A stretch of 36,010 bases of DNA from Spirochaetota bacterium (GCA_022709445.1 JAKLIU010000001.1:1-36010), one strand, 5' to 3'. Positions 7,303 through 14,759 are shown, counted from the first letter of the stretch. Translations and numbers: made by a program. Notes: a model not told the origin generated them from the sequence alone.

Positions 7303-7899
7303 TCAAGATCTACCTTTCATGGGCTCCGTCGGTTGCCCGGTTTCTCCCAATATGGAAGCCAGTTCCTTGCGGGCCCTGAACAGCCGCGACTTGACGGCCT
7401 CGGTGCCCAGTCCCAGGGCCGCCGCCGTCTCCGCCACCGACAGGCCGGCGAAGTAGTACAGCTCCACGGGAACCCGCCTGTCCGCCGCGAGGGTCCCGAC
7501 GGCGGCCCGCAGTTCCTCGGCGGCCATCCGGTCGAGCGCCTGGAACTCCACGCCGGACTCCAGGGCCAGGACCGGCTCCTCGGCCGACCGCTCGGCCTGC
7601 GCGCGCTCGGCCAGCCTCAGTTCCATGAAGCGGGCGCGATACCTGGTCTTGACCCGGTTCGCGGCTATCGCGAACAGCCAGGCGGCGAAGCTGCGCCCCG
7701 GGTCGTACCGGCCGAGCGACCTGAAGGCCCGCACCAGCACGTCCTGCACGGCATCCTCCGCGTCGTCGTCGTTGCCCAGGCGGGCGCGGCAAAACCGGTG
7801 GAGCCCGTTCCCGTGCCTGTCCACCAGGACGCGGAAGGCACCGTCGTCCCCCGCCAGAACCCGCCGTACCGCTTCCGCGTCATCCATCGCAGCTTCCAT
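7303..7899 (-). CDS. ECF-type RNA polymerase sigma factor
   Basis: 198 residues from the ATG at 7899. Region 2 is visible as DAEDAVQDVLVRAFRSLGRY followed by SFAAWLFAIAANRVKTRYR. Region 4 is ELYYFAGLSVAETAAALGLG then EAVKSRLFRARKEL, a helix-turn-helix. A linker of about 45 residues joins them and no region 1 or 3 is seen, which defines the ECF group. It should redirect RNA polymerase to stress or envelope promoters. The ATG lacks a Shine-Dalgarno and follows 9 nt after TATACT (7914-7909), so the transcript may be leaderless; M5 at 7887 is an alternative start. It heads a three-gene operon with the probable anti-sigma factor (1-nt gap) and a secreted protein, and diverges from another secreted-protein gene. 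Confidence 0.92.
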   Translation of the reverse strand: MEAAMDDAEAVRRVLAGDDGAFRVLVDRHGNGLHRFCRARLGNDDDAEDAVQDVLVRAFRSLGRYDPGRSFAAWLFAIAANRVKTRYRARFMELRLAERAQAERSAEEPVLALESGVEFQALDRMAAEELRAAVGTLAADRRVPVELYYFAGLSVAETAAALGLGTEAVKSRLFRARKELASILGETGQPTEPMKGRS

Positions 7900-7908
7900 A
7901 GGCCGGAT

Positions 7909-7914
7909 AGTATA
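7909..7914 (-). promoter_or_regulatory. -10 element of the sigma-factor operon promoter
   Basis: TATACT at 7914-7909, 9 nt before the ATG. The hexamer 17 nt upstream is CCGGAA, unlike the TTGACA class, so the promoter may use an alternative or activated -35. That -35 region falls inside a palindrome at 7929-7950. Confidence 0.5.
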
Positions 7915-7928
7915 GCACCACTGAGGGG

Positions 7929-7950
7929 AAATTCCGGCAGGCCGGAATTT
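7929..7950. repeat. 22-bp perfect palindrome in the divergent sigma promoter region
   Basis: Arms AAATTCCGGC (7929-7938) and GCCGGAATTT (7941-7950) separated by AG. It covers the position expected for the -35 of the sigma operon and lies upstream of the divergent gene, so an operator is the likeliest role. It has no flanking T-tract typical of a terminator. Confidence 0.6.
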
Positions 7951-7985
7951 TCCACGGCGCGGCAACCGCGGTCCGCCAGGGACGG

Positions 7986-8009
7986 TATACAGGGCATCAG
8001 GCTGATGCC
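7986..8009 (+). promoter_or_regulatory. -10 box and 17-bp palindromic site before the 148-residue secreted protein gene
   Basis: TATACA (7986-7991) is followed by arms GGCATCA (7993-7999) and TGATGCC (8003-8009) around GGC. The expected start point, near 7998, falls inside the palindrome. Eighteen bases upstream of the -10 is GGCAACC (7961-7967), loosely like ECF -35 elements (GGAAC). Either a DNA operator or a 5'-end hairpin just before the AGGAGGT at 8010 is possible. Confidence 0.45.
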
Positions 8010-8023
8010 AGGAGGTAATCACC

Positions 8024-8470
8024 ATGAAGAGGTTAATGACCATGGCCGTGTTGCTTGCGACGGGCGCTCTGGTGTTCGCGATGGGTACGAGGCAGTCCAT
8101 GACCGAGGACGAGGCGCTTGCGCTGATCGACCAGAAGATCATCGACATGAACCTGACCCTCGAGGACGCCGATGCCGCCGAGGAGGCGTTCACCGCGATG
8201 ATCGAGGCGAAGGTCCAGGTGCGCAACGCGTTCCGCATCGTTTCGGACGCCCTGGACGGCGGGCTCAAGGCGCGCGAGATGACCGAACTGGCCGTCCAGA
8301 CCAGGCTCAGGATCCAGCAGGGCCTGTCCGCCGGCAGCTGCGAGGACGCGGCCCGGGACATGGTGCGCGAGCGCATCCGGACCATGGAACAGGAGCGGCT
8401 CCAGGACGGCACGGGCGAAGGCGTCCCGGCCGGACCGGGCGTCCCTGCGGGCGGCGGGTCGGGCAAGTAG
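8024..8470 (+). CDS. secreted small helical protein divergent from the sigma operon
   Basis: 148 residues; no known family recognised. The ATG at 8024 follows AGGAGGT by 7 nt. A signal peptide (hydrophobic 5-19, VFA-MG cleavage) precedes a helical, acidic body with heptad-like spacing (EDEALALIDQKIIDMNLTLE). It contains two segments resembling the module of the two larger secreted proteins nearby, GGLKAREMTELAVQT (79-93) and QGLSAGSCEDAARDM (99-113). The last 25 residues are Gly/Pro-rich and probably disordered. One Cys (C106) is present, and there is no lipobox. Its promoter region is shared with the sigma operon, and a terminator follows, so it is a single-gene transcript probably under the same control. 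Confidence 0.82.
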   Translation: MKRLMTMAVLLATGALVFAMGTRQSMTEDEALALIDQKIIDMNLTLEDADAAEEAFTAMIEAKVQVRNAFRIVSDALDGGLKAREMTELAVQTRLRIQQGLSAGSCEDAARDMVRERIRTMEQERLQDGTGEGVPAGPGVPAGGGSGK

Positions 8471-8497
8471 CGGAGCATCCGTGAAAAAGGGGGAAGA

Positions 8498-8522
8498 CGC
8501 GCCGGCCAGCCGGCGCGTTTTT
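8498..8522 (+). terminator. Rho-independent terminator of the 8024-8470 gene
   Basis: Arms CGCGCCGG (8498-8505) and CCGGCGCG (8510-8517) followed by TTTTT (8518-8522). It lies between convergent genes; the minus-strand side lacks an immediate T-run, so it serves the plus strand best. Confidence 0.85.
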
Positions 8523-8562
8523 CATGCTCCGCCCGGGATCGGGCGGGCCGGCGGGGAAGGAC

Positions 8563-9396
8563 TCAGGGCAGGAGCGCGGAGAGTTCGGCGACGGGGGAGG
8601 CGGTGGAGGCGGCCGACCTCAGGGCGGCCACGAAGCCGTCGGGACCGATGCCGGCGGCCGCTGCCCGGGAAGCCAGCCCGGCCAGTTCCGGGTACAGATC
8701 GTCGGGTATGGCGGACCCGGCGATGGCCCGCGCGATGGCGGCGGTGTCCGCGTCGTCGGCGCCCAGGATGGACCTGAGCCCGGCGGCCAGCACGAGCGTG
8801 GCGCCGGCCCTCCGGGGAGAGGATCCGGAGTCGACGGCCCAGGCGATCAAGGACGATACCGCACGTTCCCCGACGCCCAGGGAGAGCGCCCGTTCCGCGT
8901 CCATGAAAAACGTCTCCCGGTGATCCGCCGCCGGCCATGCGCCGCGGTGGGTCAGGCGGGAGAGGAGCTCGAGCCTGGCCAGGGCTTCGGTCGCCCGTTC
9001 CAGGCTGCCGGACGCCCCCGGACCGGCTTCGGAAACCCGGCCGAGCACGGCCTTGAGGACGGATGCGGGAACGCGGTCGTACAGGAGGGCGTCCATCGCG
9101 CGCTTGAGTGCCGCGCGGGAGGCGGCGGGCATGTCCGAGAACGCGGAGCCGTCCAGGATGGAGTCAGAGGGGGAGACGATGGCGACGACGGGATCGTCGT
9201 CCTTGTCCTTCGGAGCCTTTTCCTTGGCGGCCTTGTCCTTGGCAGCCTCGCTCTTGCCGGGAGATTCCGGCTTGTCGCGAACCAGCTCCATGGACACCAG
9301 GTCCTCGCCCGGCCCTGCCGGGAAGGGAGCCTCGGCCCAAGCGGCCGCGGCCGGGATGAGGAAGAGCATGACCAGGAACCGGAACCGTGCGCTCAT
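8563..9396 (-). CDS. secreted helical-module protein (paralogue of 5881-6723)
   Basis: 277 residues from the ATG at 9396, with GGGGAG 6 nt upstream; frames open further upstream lack a ribosome binding site. A signal peptide (7-21, AWA-EA) is followed by a striking Lys/Ala/Glu/Asp-rich low-complexity stretch (48-69) and an all-helical domain. From residue 163 it aligns end to end with the sigma-operon protein: FFMDAERALSLGVGERAV against FYLAAGSSLLNGVGMPAL, AELAGRAAAGG against AGLASRAAAAG, and the C-termini VAELSALLP and IAELKKRLFP. Modules are DRVPASVLKAVLGRV (107-121) and AGIGPDGFVAALRSA (248-262). Function unknown. It lies outside the sigma operon but within 2 kb of it, suggesting duplication around the regulator and shared control. 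Confidence 0.8.
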   Translation of the reverse strand: MSARFRFLVMLFLIPAAAAWAEAPFPAGPGEDLVSMELVRDKPESPGKSEAAKDKAAKEKAPKDKDDDPVVAIVSPSDSILDGSAFSDMPAASRAALKRAMDALLYDRVPASVLKAVLGRVSEAGPGASGSLERATEALARLELLSRLTHRGAWPAADHRETFFMDAERALSLGVGERAVSSLIAWAVDSGSSPRRAGATLVLAAGLRSILGADDADTAAIARAIAGSAIPDDLYPELAGLASRAAAAGIGPDGFVAALRSAASTASPVAELSALLP

Positions 9397-9521
9397 GATC
9401 AGCTCCCCTCCCGGCGCTTCGCCGAACGCGGCTTCCCGAAAACAGCCGCGGGCCGCACCGTACACGAAAGTCTACCGCATGCCGGGCTCTTAATCCAGAG
9501 CTCGCCGGGAGGCCGGCGGCG

Positions 9522-9551
9522 TTGCCCGTCCGGGACGTTCCGTACTAGAAT
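9522..9551 (+). promoter_or_regulatory. promoter of the 9571-10017 gene
   Basis: TTGCCC (9522-9527), 18-nt spacer, TAGAAT (9546-9551). Transcription would begin near 9558, just before the CGGAGGA ribosome binding site, giving a leader of about 13 nt. Confidence 0.55.
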
Positions 9552-9570
9552 CGGTCCCGGAGGACACGCC

Positions 9571-10017
9571 ATGAAGGGCAAGCAGGACGTCCCGGAAATG
9601 AACAACGCGGACCTCAAGCGCATGCTGGAGCAGACCATGACCCGCTTCGAGAACTGGCGCGTGGAGGTCGAGCGCAAGCCCAACCCCATGATGGTCCACT
9701 CGCTCAAGAACATCATGTCCATCATCGAGTCGGTCACCTCCATGGCCGACCGGCGCGTGGAGTACTCCTACAAGACCCTGGTCACCCGCATGGCCGAGCT
9801 GGTCAACGAGACCGCGGCGCTCAACATGGCCATCGTGGCCTCGCTCAAGGACGACTCCATCGACGAGCGGGAGCTCAAGCTCATCTCGAACCGGCTCCTG
9901 GCCCTGATCCACGCCGCCGCCGAGCTGGCGCGCATCGTGCAGGACCACTTCGGCACGCCGGAGCTGGCGGCCTCCGCCTCCCGCGACCTGATCCAGGGCA
10001 AGGTGCCCGGGCGCTGA
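9571..10017 (+). CDS. conserved-looking helical protein of unknown function
   Basis: 148 residues, not recognised. The ATG at 9571 follows CGGAGGA by 6 nt. No signal peptide or membrane segment is seen. The sequence is almost wholly helical and amphipathic (LKRMLEQTMTRFENWRVEVE, then HSLKNIMSIIESVTSMADRR, then a long helix through LNMAIVASLKDDSIDERELK and AELARIVQDHFG), consistent with a cytoplasmic helical bundle or coiled-coil adaptor. Its TGA stop directly abuts the stop of the convergent DUF4954 gene (TGATCA at 10015-10020), so the two transcripts must overlap at their 3' ends. Confidence 0.8.
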   Translation: MKGKQDVPEMNNADLKRMLEQTMTRFENWRVEVERKPNPMMVHSLKNIMSIIESVTSMADRRVEYSYKTLVTRMAELVNETAALNMAIVASLKDDSIDERELKLISNRLLALIHAAAELARIVQDHFGTPELAASASRDLIQGKVPGR

Positions 10018-12237
10018 TCAGGCCTCCCTGGCGCCCAGCCGGTCCACCAGGGCGTCCACTTGGCCCCTGAGCCGCTCCATGTCGGCGCGCACCTGCCTGA
10101 TGAACGGCACGGAGTCCGGGGAGCCAAGCACGGCGCGCAGCTCGTCGTCGTCCCGGAAGGTGGCCTTGCGGAAGCGGTTCTGGAAATCCTTGCTCCTGGT
10201 CAGCCAGACCTGCTCCTCCACGAAGCGCGTGGTCTCCGAGAAGCGCATGAGCTCCTTGATGAAGGTCTCGCGCCAGAGGTCGGGCACGCCCTTGAGCTCG
10301 CAGAGCGTCGCCCAGGCGTGCTGGGCCTTGTCCAGCGGGTACTCTTCCCACAGGGTGGCGTAGGCGCGATGCACGGAGTCCCAGGAGGGCAGCCTGCCGT
10401 CGCGTATCTCGGCGACCAGCCTGTCCACGCGCTCCAGGGGCACGGGCTGGCCGCCCAGGTTCTCCCAGCCGGTGGAGCGGGGGCCTTCGAGCACCTCCCT
10501 GGCGTCCTCGAACCTGGCCTCCGGGCGTTCGGAGAAGTAGCCGACCAGGGTCTTCACGGCGTAGTAGCGGAGCATGTGGCGGTACGCCTTCCAGGCCCGG
10601 CGCGGCTTGAGGATCAGGACCTTGCGCCGGGAATTCTCCACGTCCGGCGCCAGAACCTCCAGGGCATCCACGTCCTCCTTCGGGCCGGAGAGCAGCTCCC
10701 GGCCCCTGGCGCGCAGCTCGTCGTCGGTCAGGGACGCGGCGTTTCCCTCGTTCGCGGCCTGCCACGCCCGCCCCACGTCCCGTTCCAGGAGCTCCAGGGC
10801 CGCGAAGGTCTCCTCGGCCACGTCGGGCGCGAAGGGCGAGAATTCCAGGTTCTGGACCTTGGCCCGGCGCTTGTCGCGGGAGAGGAACTTGGACTCGTTC
10901 CGCAGGAGCGCGTACATGTTGTACATCCACCAGTACGCGGGCATGATCTCCAGCCGGTCGCGCGACGCGTCGTCCGCCACCAGGGCGAAGGGATAGGGCA
11001 TGTCCAGCTCGTAGCGGTAGTCGCCCTTGGCCAGGAGGCAATAGGAGGCGAAGCGGGAGCTGTGCTTGACCGACACCGACAGGCCCGGCCAGAAGCCCCT
11101 GCCCGCCTCGATCTCGCCGTCGTTGGCCCGGGAATTGTGGTTGGACCCGATGGTCGCGCCGGCCGCCATGTTGGACTGCCCCTTGACCAGGGCGGCCACC
11201 AGGAAGCTGGTGTTGTGGTGCTGTTCGTGCGCCGGGAAGATCAGGTTGTTGAGGAGCTCGCAGCAGGAGACGGTGGAGTTGTCGCCCAGCACGGAGTGGA
11301 TTAGCCGGGCGCCGTACTTGAGGGCGGAGTTGGTGCCCATCACGAAACGCACGGCCTTGCACCCGTAGAAGACCCTGCAGCCGTAGCCGACGATGCCGTT
11401 GACCAGCTCCACGCCCTCGCCTATCTGGGTGCGCTCGGCCTCGCTGGAGTTGATGGTCAGGTTCTTGAGCTTGTTCGCGCCCTTGACGTAGGCGCTGTCG
11501 CCGATCTTCACGTCCTTGATGATGCGGTTGCTCTTGATGACGCAGCCGTCCCCGATCGTCCCGTACTCCCCGCGCCTGGGGTCGAAGGCCGACTGGGTCA
11601 TCTCCCTGAAACGCTCCATGAGCGCGCGGTCGCCCCGGCGCCTGGCCCAGAGGTAGGCATCCGCCGCCACCATGCCGTCGAAGGGCAGCACCGAGCGCCC
11701 GCCGGCCTCGTTCATCAGGTCCAGCCAGACCCGTATGTCCTCGGCCTCGCCTTCCTTGAGGATGCCGTTGCCCCACTTGGCGTGGTCCGTGGCGTGGATC
11801 TCGTCGTTGTTCATGAGGATGCAGCGGTCCCCCACGATGTAGTGGGCGATGTACGAGCAGGAGTGGACGGCGCAGTCGTCGCCTATGTCGCAGGAAATCA
11901 GGCGGGAATTGGTCAGGCCCGCGGGGATCATCATGTCATGGTGCTCCAGGACCACCCGCTCCATGCGGCCCAGGCGCACGAGGCCCGCGAACTCGCAGGC
12001 GCGCACCAGCGAGGGGTCGAAGGGCTCCCGGACCAGGATCCTGCCCCAGTCCGGACAGCGGTTGCCGTTCAGTATCAGGGCTTCCACCTCGGCCGGCCTG
12101 AGGGCGCGGTAGGATTCCGCCGGCTTGGATTGCTGCAGGTTCCTCATGCGATGCTCGTCCTCGCCCGCCCCGAGCCAGGCGGGGGGGATGAACCCGCAGC
12201 CGAATTCCCGCTCGCCGTGCACCTGGATGTCGTTCAT
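10018..12237 (-). CDS. DUF4954 family protein (left-handed beta-helix, hexapeptide-repeat-like)
   Basis: 739 residues from the ATG at 12237, with GGAGG 6 nt upstream. The N-terminal portion (about 35-100) reads ALRPAEVEALILNGNRCPDW and VREPFDPSLVRACEFAGLVR. From about 100 to 400 short imperfect repeats of the left-handed beta-helix type occur: IGDDCAVHSCSYIAHYIVGD, IGDGCVIKSNRIIKDVKIGD, GEGVELVNGIVGYGCRVFYG and LGDNSTVSCCELLNNLI. The C-terminal third is helical and charged. This combination matches DUF4954, found in Bacteroidetes and spirochaetes. The fold suggests a nucleotide-sugar or acyl transferase-like scaffold, but no activity is established. AHEQHHNTSFLVAALVKGQS near 350 is His-rich and might be an active or metal site. 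Confidence 0.82.
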   Translation of the reverse strand: MNDIQVHGEREFGCGFIPPAWLGAGEDEHRMRNLQQSKPAESYRALRPAEVEALILNGNRCPDWGRILVREPFDPSLVRACEFAGLVRLGRMERVVLEHHDMMIPAGLTNSRLISCDIGDDCAVHSCSYIAHYIVGDRCILMNNDEIHATDHAKWGNGILKEGEAEDIRVWLDLMNEAGGRSVLPFDGMVAADAYLWARRRGDRALMERFREMTQSAFDPRRGEYGTIGDGCVIKSNRIIKDVKIGDSAYVKGANKLKNLTINSSEAERTQIGEGVELVNGIVGYGCRVFYGCKAVRFVMGTNSALKYGARLIHSVLGDNSTVSCCELLNNLIFPAHEQHHNTSFLVAALVKGQSNMAAGATIGSNHNSRANDGEIEAGRGFWPGLSVSVKHSSRFASYCLLAKGDYRYELDMPYPFALVADDASRDRLEIMPAYWWMYNMYALLRNESKFLSRDKRRAKVQNLEFSPFAPDVAEETFAALELLERDVGRAWQAANEGNAASLTDDELRARGRELLSGPKEDVDALEVLAPDVENSRRKVLILKPRRAWKAYRHMLRYYAVKTLVGYFSERPEARFEDAREVLEGPRSTGWENLGGQPVPLERVDRLVAEIRDGRLPSWDSVHRAYATLWEEYPLDKAQHAWATLCELKGVPDLWRETFIKELMRFSETTRFVEEQVWLTRSKDFQNRFRKATFRDDDELRAVLGSPDSVPFIRQVRADMERLRGQVDALVDRLGAREA

Positions 12238-12378
12238 GCCGCCTCCGGGGGCGTGCCGCGACGCGTCTCCGCGCCGCCCCGCCCCCTGTACTGTAACCGC
12301 TCGGGCCGGGCTTTTCAACGCGGGAGTCGCGTGCCCGCGGCGCTTGACGGCGGCCATGCGCCGCATCCGGCGGCGTGA

Positions 12379-12408
12379 TTGACAAAGCCGCTTGGAAGGT
12401 GACATGGT
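12379..12408 (+). promoter_or_regulatory. possible promoter of the 12414-12983 gene
   Basis: A perfect TTGACA (12379-12384), 18-nt spacer, and CATGGT (12403-12408), a weak -10 keeping only the conserved second A, third T and last T. The ATG follows 5 nt later, so the transcript would be nearly leaderless. AAGG at 12395-12398 is too far upstream to be an effective ribosome binding site. Confidence 0.4.
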
Positions 12409-12413
12409 AGGTC

Positions 12414-12983
12414 ATGGTCAATTCCGTGTACGCCGTGGAAGACCCGGCGGACCTCGACGTGGAGAAAGCAGCCTTCGAGATCTGGCCGCTCCTGGCAGGG
12501 ACCGACAACGCGCTCCTCAGGCGCGAGTACGCGGCCGCCCTGGCGGACATCATCGGGGCTCCCGGGGAGTTCCACAAGTACGTGCGCGGCAACGCCGGGG
12601 ACCTCTCCGCCAGGCGGGCCAGGCTCATCGAGGTGTTCAGGGAGAATTTCCTGCTCCTGATCGGCAAGACCTGGGTGGACCGCCGCGACGAGCGGCGCAA
12701 GGCCTCCACGCTCGACACCCTGGATGCCTTCACGGCGGCCTTCGGGACCGGTGAATACGGCCGCGCCATGGAACGTTTCGCGTCGCTGGCCGCCGACCTT
12801 GCCCTCCTGCTCTTCGGCGAGTCGCCGGAGGACCCGGGCTTCATGGACTACGTGTTCCGCATCGATCCGCGGCTGGGCGTGTTCTACTGGTACGTCGCCC
12901 AGCTGGCCGTGCAGGGCCCCGTTGATCCCGACCTGGCCCAGCTCCAGCTCCTCGTCGCCGTCTACTCCCTCGCCAGCTTCTGA
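12414..12983 (+). CDS. hypothetical cytoplasmic protein
   Basis: 189 residues, not recognised. It has no signal peptide or clear membrane helix. It starts MVNSVYAVEDPADLDVEKAA, contains a helical middle (RRARLIEVFRENFLLLIGKT) and a more hydrophobic C-terminal third (YGRAMERFASLAADLALLLF and RLGVFYWYVAQLAVQGPVD), and ends VAVYSLASF. The ATG at 12414 is preceded by a perfect -35 but no good Shine-Dalgarno. It diverges from the DUF4954 gene with about 175 bases between them. A long palindromic repeat begins 22 nt after the stop and probably ends the transcript. Confidence 0.7.
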   Translation: MVNSVYAVEDPADLDVEKAAFEIWPLLAGTDNALLRREYAAALADIIGAPGEFHKYVRGNAGDLSARRARLIEVFRENFLLLIGKTWVDRRDERRKASTLDTLDAFTAAFGTGEYGRAMERFASLAADLALLLFGESPEDPGFMDYVFRIDPRLGVFYWYVAQLAVQGPVDPDLAQLQLLVAVYSLASF

Positions 12984-13004
12984 CCCGGATAAACGGCAGA
13001 ATCG

Positions 13005-13124
13005 AACCACAGAGACACAGAGACACAGAGAAAACGAGGGGCGGAGAAAAAGGCTGTCGCGCCAGCCTTGCCTATCCCTTCGCCTCGCCTTCCTCCTACT
13101 CTGTGCCTCTGCGTCTCTGTGGTT
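13005..13124. repeat. long imperfect palindromic repeat element between convergent genes
   Basis: The left arm (13005-13030) begins AACCACAGAGACACAG; the right arm (13099-13124) ends GTCTCTGTGGTT and is its reverse complement at 24 of 26 positions. The left arm is internally repetitive (ACACAGAG units). The interior carries a second hairpin, AAGGCTG (13050-13056) with CAGCCTT (13063-13069). Composition is unlike the surroundings (less GC, purine-rich then pyrimidine-rich). No ORF fits inside. Dispersed palindromes with ACAGAG repeats are common in environmental bacteria, so this is probably a REP/MITE-like element that could also act as a bidirectional terminator for the genes ending at 12983 and 13171. 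Confidence 0.75.
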
Positions 13125-13170
13125 GTCTTTCCGTCCAAACTACTACGGCAATCCGCATTCCACACTAGAG

Positions 13171-14640
13171 CTAAGCGTTCTCCAGGGCCCAGGAGAGGGC
13201 GTCCTGCAGCATGGACTGCGGGGGCCTCCGGACGTGGCCGTCGTCGATGAGGGCGCGGAACATGGCCCTGGAGGACGCGATGTCCGCCTCCGCGCGGGCC
13301 AGGACCTCCCCGGGTGCCGGCGTTTCCCTGGCCAGGCCCTCCTTGACGGCCTGCGCGGCCACGTCGGCGGCCTCCCGCGGGAACAGCCCCTCGTCCTCCA
13401 TGGCGGGCATGATGTCCTCCGGCGTGATGCCCGCCGGCCGGTTCCTGGCGAAGTCCGCCAGGGAGTGGGCGCAGCGTATCGCCATGCCGTCCGAGATGCC
13501 CGTGGCCCTCACCAGCAGGGCGCCCTTCAGGATTCCCGGGAAGCACACGGAATTGTTCACCTGGTTGGGGAAGTCCCCGCGGCCGGTGGCCACGATGAAG
13601 GCGCCTTCCTCCCTGGCCGCGTGCGGCCAGATCTCCGGCACCGGGTTGGCGCAGGCGAAGACGATGGCCTTGCTCGCCATGGAGCGGACCCAGGACCGCT
13701 TGACCGTGTCGGGACCGGGTGCGGAGAGGGCGATGAGGGCGTCAGCCCCCTTCAGGGCGTCCTCGGGGCGGTCGATGCGGCCGGGATTGGTCAGTCGCGC
13801 CAGTTCCCACTGCCGGTAGGCCTCCGGGTCGTCCCGCAGGTCCCCACGGCCGGCGTGCAGGCCTCCGGCACGGTCGAACAGGACTATCCCGGCCGGGTCG
13901 CCCCCGTCCGCCATGATGAGCCGGGCGATGGTGGTGTTGGCCGCGCCGGCCCCCAGGAGCACGATGCGCGACCCGGATAGCCGCTTGCCGGCCAGTTCCA
14001 GGGCGTTCAGGAGCCCGGCCAGGGTCACGCAGGCGGTTCCCTGGGCGTCGTCGTGCCACACCGGTATGCCGCAGCCCTCCCTCAGGCCGTCCAGCACGCG
14101 GAAACAGTTGGGCTGGCTGATGTCCTCCAGGTTGACCGCGCCGAAGCTGTGCCTGACCATGCGCACGAAGTCTATGACCCGGTCCGGGTCGTTCCGGCCC
14201 CGGCTGTCGCGGCTGTCGATGCACAGGGGCACCGCGTCCACCCCGCCCAGGTACTTCATGAGGAAGGCCTTGCCCTCCATGACCCCGAGCCCTCCGGGAG
14301 GCGTGACGTCGCCGTCGCCCAGCACCCGGGTGGAGTCGCTGACCACGGCCACGGTGTTGCCCCGCCCGGATAGCCTGAACGACTCGTCGGCGCCGTCGCG
14401 TATGGCCGTGGAGACGGCCGAGACGCCCGGCGTGTACCACACGTTGAACCAGGCGGGCCCGTAGAGCCCGCAGCGGGGCGCGGTCTGGAGCTTTCCGCCG
14501 TAGAATCCGTGGGCGTCTTCTGATAGCTTCCTGTAGAAGAGGGTCTGCGCCCGGGCGCGGCGATCGGGATCGGGGATCCTTGCCGCGAGTATTCCGCTCA
14601 AGTTTCCCAGGCTGATGTCGATAGTATCGTCGAGGGGCAT
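13171..14640 (-). CDS. NAD(P)-dependent malic enzyme
   Basis: 489 residues from the ATG at 14640, with GGAGG 6 nt upstream. The malic N-terminal domain shows YTPGVSAVSTAI, VVSDSTRVLGDGDVTPPGGL, VMEGKAFLMKYLGGVDAVPL (substrate lysine region) and EDISQPNCFRVLDGL. The metal site is in IPVWHDDAQGTACVTLAGLL. The NAD-binding domain begins RIVLLGAGAANTTIARLI. It decarboxylates malate to pyruvate and CO2 and supplies NAD(P)H. The length and the absence of a phosphotransacetylase tail fit the short bacterial class rather than MaeB. Cofactor preference cannot be read from the sequence. It has its own promoter and diverges from zwf. Confidence 0.93.
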   Translation of the reverse strand: MPLDDTIDISLGNLSGILAARIPDPDRRARAQTLFYRKLSEDAHGFYGGKLQTAPRCGLYGPAWFNVWYTPGVSAVSTAIRDGADESFRLSGRGNTVAVVSDSTRVLGDGDVTPPGGLGVMEGKAFLMKYLGGVDAVPLCIDSRDSRGRNDPDRVIDFVRMVRHSFGAVNLEDISQPNCFRVLDGLREGCGIPVWHDDAQGTACVTLAGLLNALELAGKRLSGSRIVLLGAGAANTTIARLIMADGGDPAGIVLFDRAGGLHAGRGDLRDDPEAYRQWELARLTNPGRIDRPEDALKGADALIALSAPGPDTVKRSWVRSMASKAIVFACANPVPEIWPHAAREEGAFIVATGRGDFPNQVNNSVCFPGILKGALLVRATGISDGMAIRCAHSLADFARNRPAGITPEDIMPAMEDEGLFPREAADVAAQAVKEGLARETPAPGEVLARAEADIASSRAMFRALIDDGHVRRPPQSMLQDALSWALENA

Positions 14641-14657
14641 CGGATCCTCCGCGCTCG

Positions 14658-14687
14658 AGTATACGCCGGATCGTCCCCTGCCCGCAA
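14658..14687 (-). promoter_or_regulatory. promoter of the malic enzyme gene
   Basis: On the minus strand TTGCGG (14687-14682), 18-nt spacer, TATACT (14663-14658). The ATG is 17 nt after the -10 box with GGAGG between, so here a short conventional leader is used. Confidence 0.65.
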
Positions 14688-14759
14688 ACGAACTTCGCCG
14701 CCGATGCGGCGGAGTCCCGGCGGGTCGCCCAGGCCAGAGGAAGGAACAGGTCGCCAGGC

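Noticed and set aside
8307..8525. Short minus-strand frame opposite the end of the secreted protein gene.
   Set aside because: No ribosome binding site, Pro/Arg-rich, crosses the terminator of the plus-strand gene.
13005..13030. ACACAGAG repeats considered as a CRISPR-like array.
   Set aside because: Repeats are 8 nt, contiguous and without spacers; they form one arm of a palindrome.
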